This document shows positions 63,785 through 64,000 of a stretch of 64,000 nucleotides of DNA, piece after piece (within the stretch, counting starts at the first letter, position 1; each line of letters begins with the position of its first letter). This stretch comes from Burkholderiales bacterium. GTDB lineage: Bacteria; Pseudomonadota; Gammaproteobacteria; Burkholderiales; Burkholderiaceae_E. The translations under genes and the position numbers were made by a program. Below the pieces are notes generated by a model. It saw nothing but the letters and a program-made list of their open reading frames with translations. It ran no database searches and had not been told where the DNA came from. The stretch is from positions 1-64,000 of the forward strand of contig JAPOKJ010000013.1 of assembly GCA_029977705.1 (NCBI GenBank). Reading direction: 5' to 3'.

Positions 63785-64000
63785 TCACACCATGATCGGC
63801 TGGTTTTCCTGCACGTTCAGCAGGCTGTTCATGCGCGCCAGGGTTTCGCCAAAGCCGGCACGCTCTTCCATGCCTTGCTGCAGGAAGGCCTCCAGTGCCG
63901 GCCGCAGGCTCAGGGCCCGATCCAGTTCCGGGTCGCGGCCGGGCACATAGGCACCTACTGCCAGCAGGTCGGCGCTGGCCTGGATGCGACTCCACATCCC
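63785..64000 (-). CDS. fliI: Flagellar export ATPase FliI (C-terminal end; runs off the window)
   Basis: Only the last 71 residues are present. They read as the C-terminal helical domain of FliI: LAVGAYVPGRDPELDRALS, PALEAFLQQGMEERAG and ETLARMNSLL. The family's SDPELDxAI...LxxFLxQ pattern is recognisable. The rest of the ATPase lies beyond the right edge. Confidence 0.9.
   Translation of the reverse strand, partial: GMWSRIQASADLLAVGAYVPGRDPELDRALSLRPALEAFLQQGMEERAGFGETLARMNSLLNVQENQPIMV

Overview
The window looks like chromosome from a GC-rich betaproteobacterium, most likely Burkholderiales. The grounds are the fused LivHM permease, the TctC/Bug binding protein, the polyhydroxyalkanoate (PHA) genes, the rsxB-nth-DUF1841 block, the DUF47-Pit pair, and the pepA-holC-valS run next to divergent lptFG. 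I cannot name a genus. I saw no rRNA, tRNA, CRISPR array, insertion sequence or phage gene, and no gene-free stretch exceeds about 280 bases. All family assignments come from reading motifs and from memory; no search was run. LEFT EDGE (1-5.2 kb): the N-terminal two thirds of recC, a CopD-like membrane protein, a wax-ester synthase/diacylglycerol acyltransferase, a divergent acyl-CoA-binding protein and a PHA-system protein. With phaZ at 25.7 kb these form a storage-lipid theme. CORE (5.2-20.6 kb, minus strand): a tightly packed run of twelve genes that reads as a reductive nicotinate-utilisation operon. In transcription order it holds an FAD subunit and a fused [2Fe-2S]/molybdopterin hydroxylase, 6-hydroxynicotinate reductase (hnr), a UPF0280 protein related to ApbE, a five-domain branched-chain-type ABC importer, an AA_synth/DUF1185 protein, enamidase (ena), nicotinate phosphoribosyltransferase (pncB) and an ArsB/NhaD-type ion transporter. 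The model is uptake of nicotinate, hydroxylation at C6, ring reduction by Hnr and ring opening by enamidase, with PncB diverting part of the nicotinate to NAD. The steps after ring opening are not in the window. DIVERGENT PARTNER (20.8-25.5 kb, plus strand): ferredoxin fdxA, a 1122-residue protein that fuses NfnB-like and NfnA-like halves, and a MOSC-domain protein. These could supply low-potential electrons to Hnr and help the molybdenum cofactor, but that link is inferred from position only. MIDDLE (25.6-41.6 kb): phaZ, rsxB, nth, DUF1841, DUF47-pit, two esterase-type hydrolases, a small predicted secreted protein, CbiX-lptG-lptF facing pepA, then holC, an unknown protein and valS. ACCESSORY (41.6-49.4 kb): an M81 peptidase and TctC binding protein divergent from a GlxA-type AraC regulator, with a 21-bp-spaced direct repeat between them, then an RraA-family protein, SirB1, a secreted amidohydrolase with an added YtkA/FixH-like domain, and a MauG-type di-haem peroxidase. 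RIGHT END (49.4-64 kb): class II aldolase, pyruvate kinase, and a three-gene signalling cassette (STAS protein, orphan solute-binding protein, CACHE-PAS-PP2C-kinase protein), then a thioesterase, a DUF202 protein and the flagellar operon fliIJKLMNOPQR, which runs off the edge within fliI.
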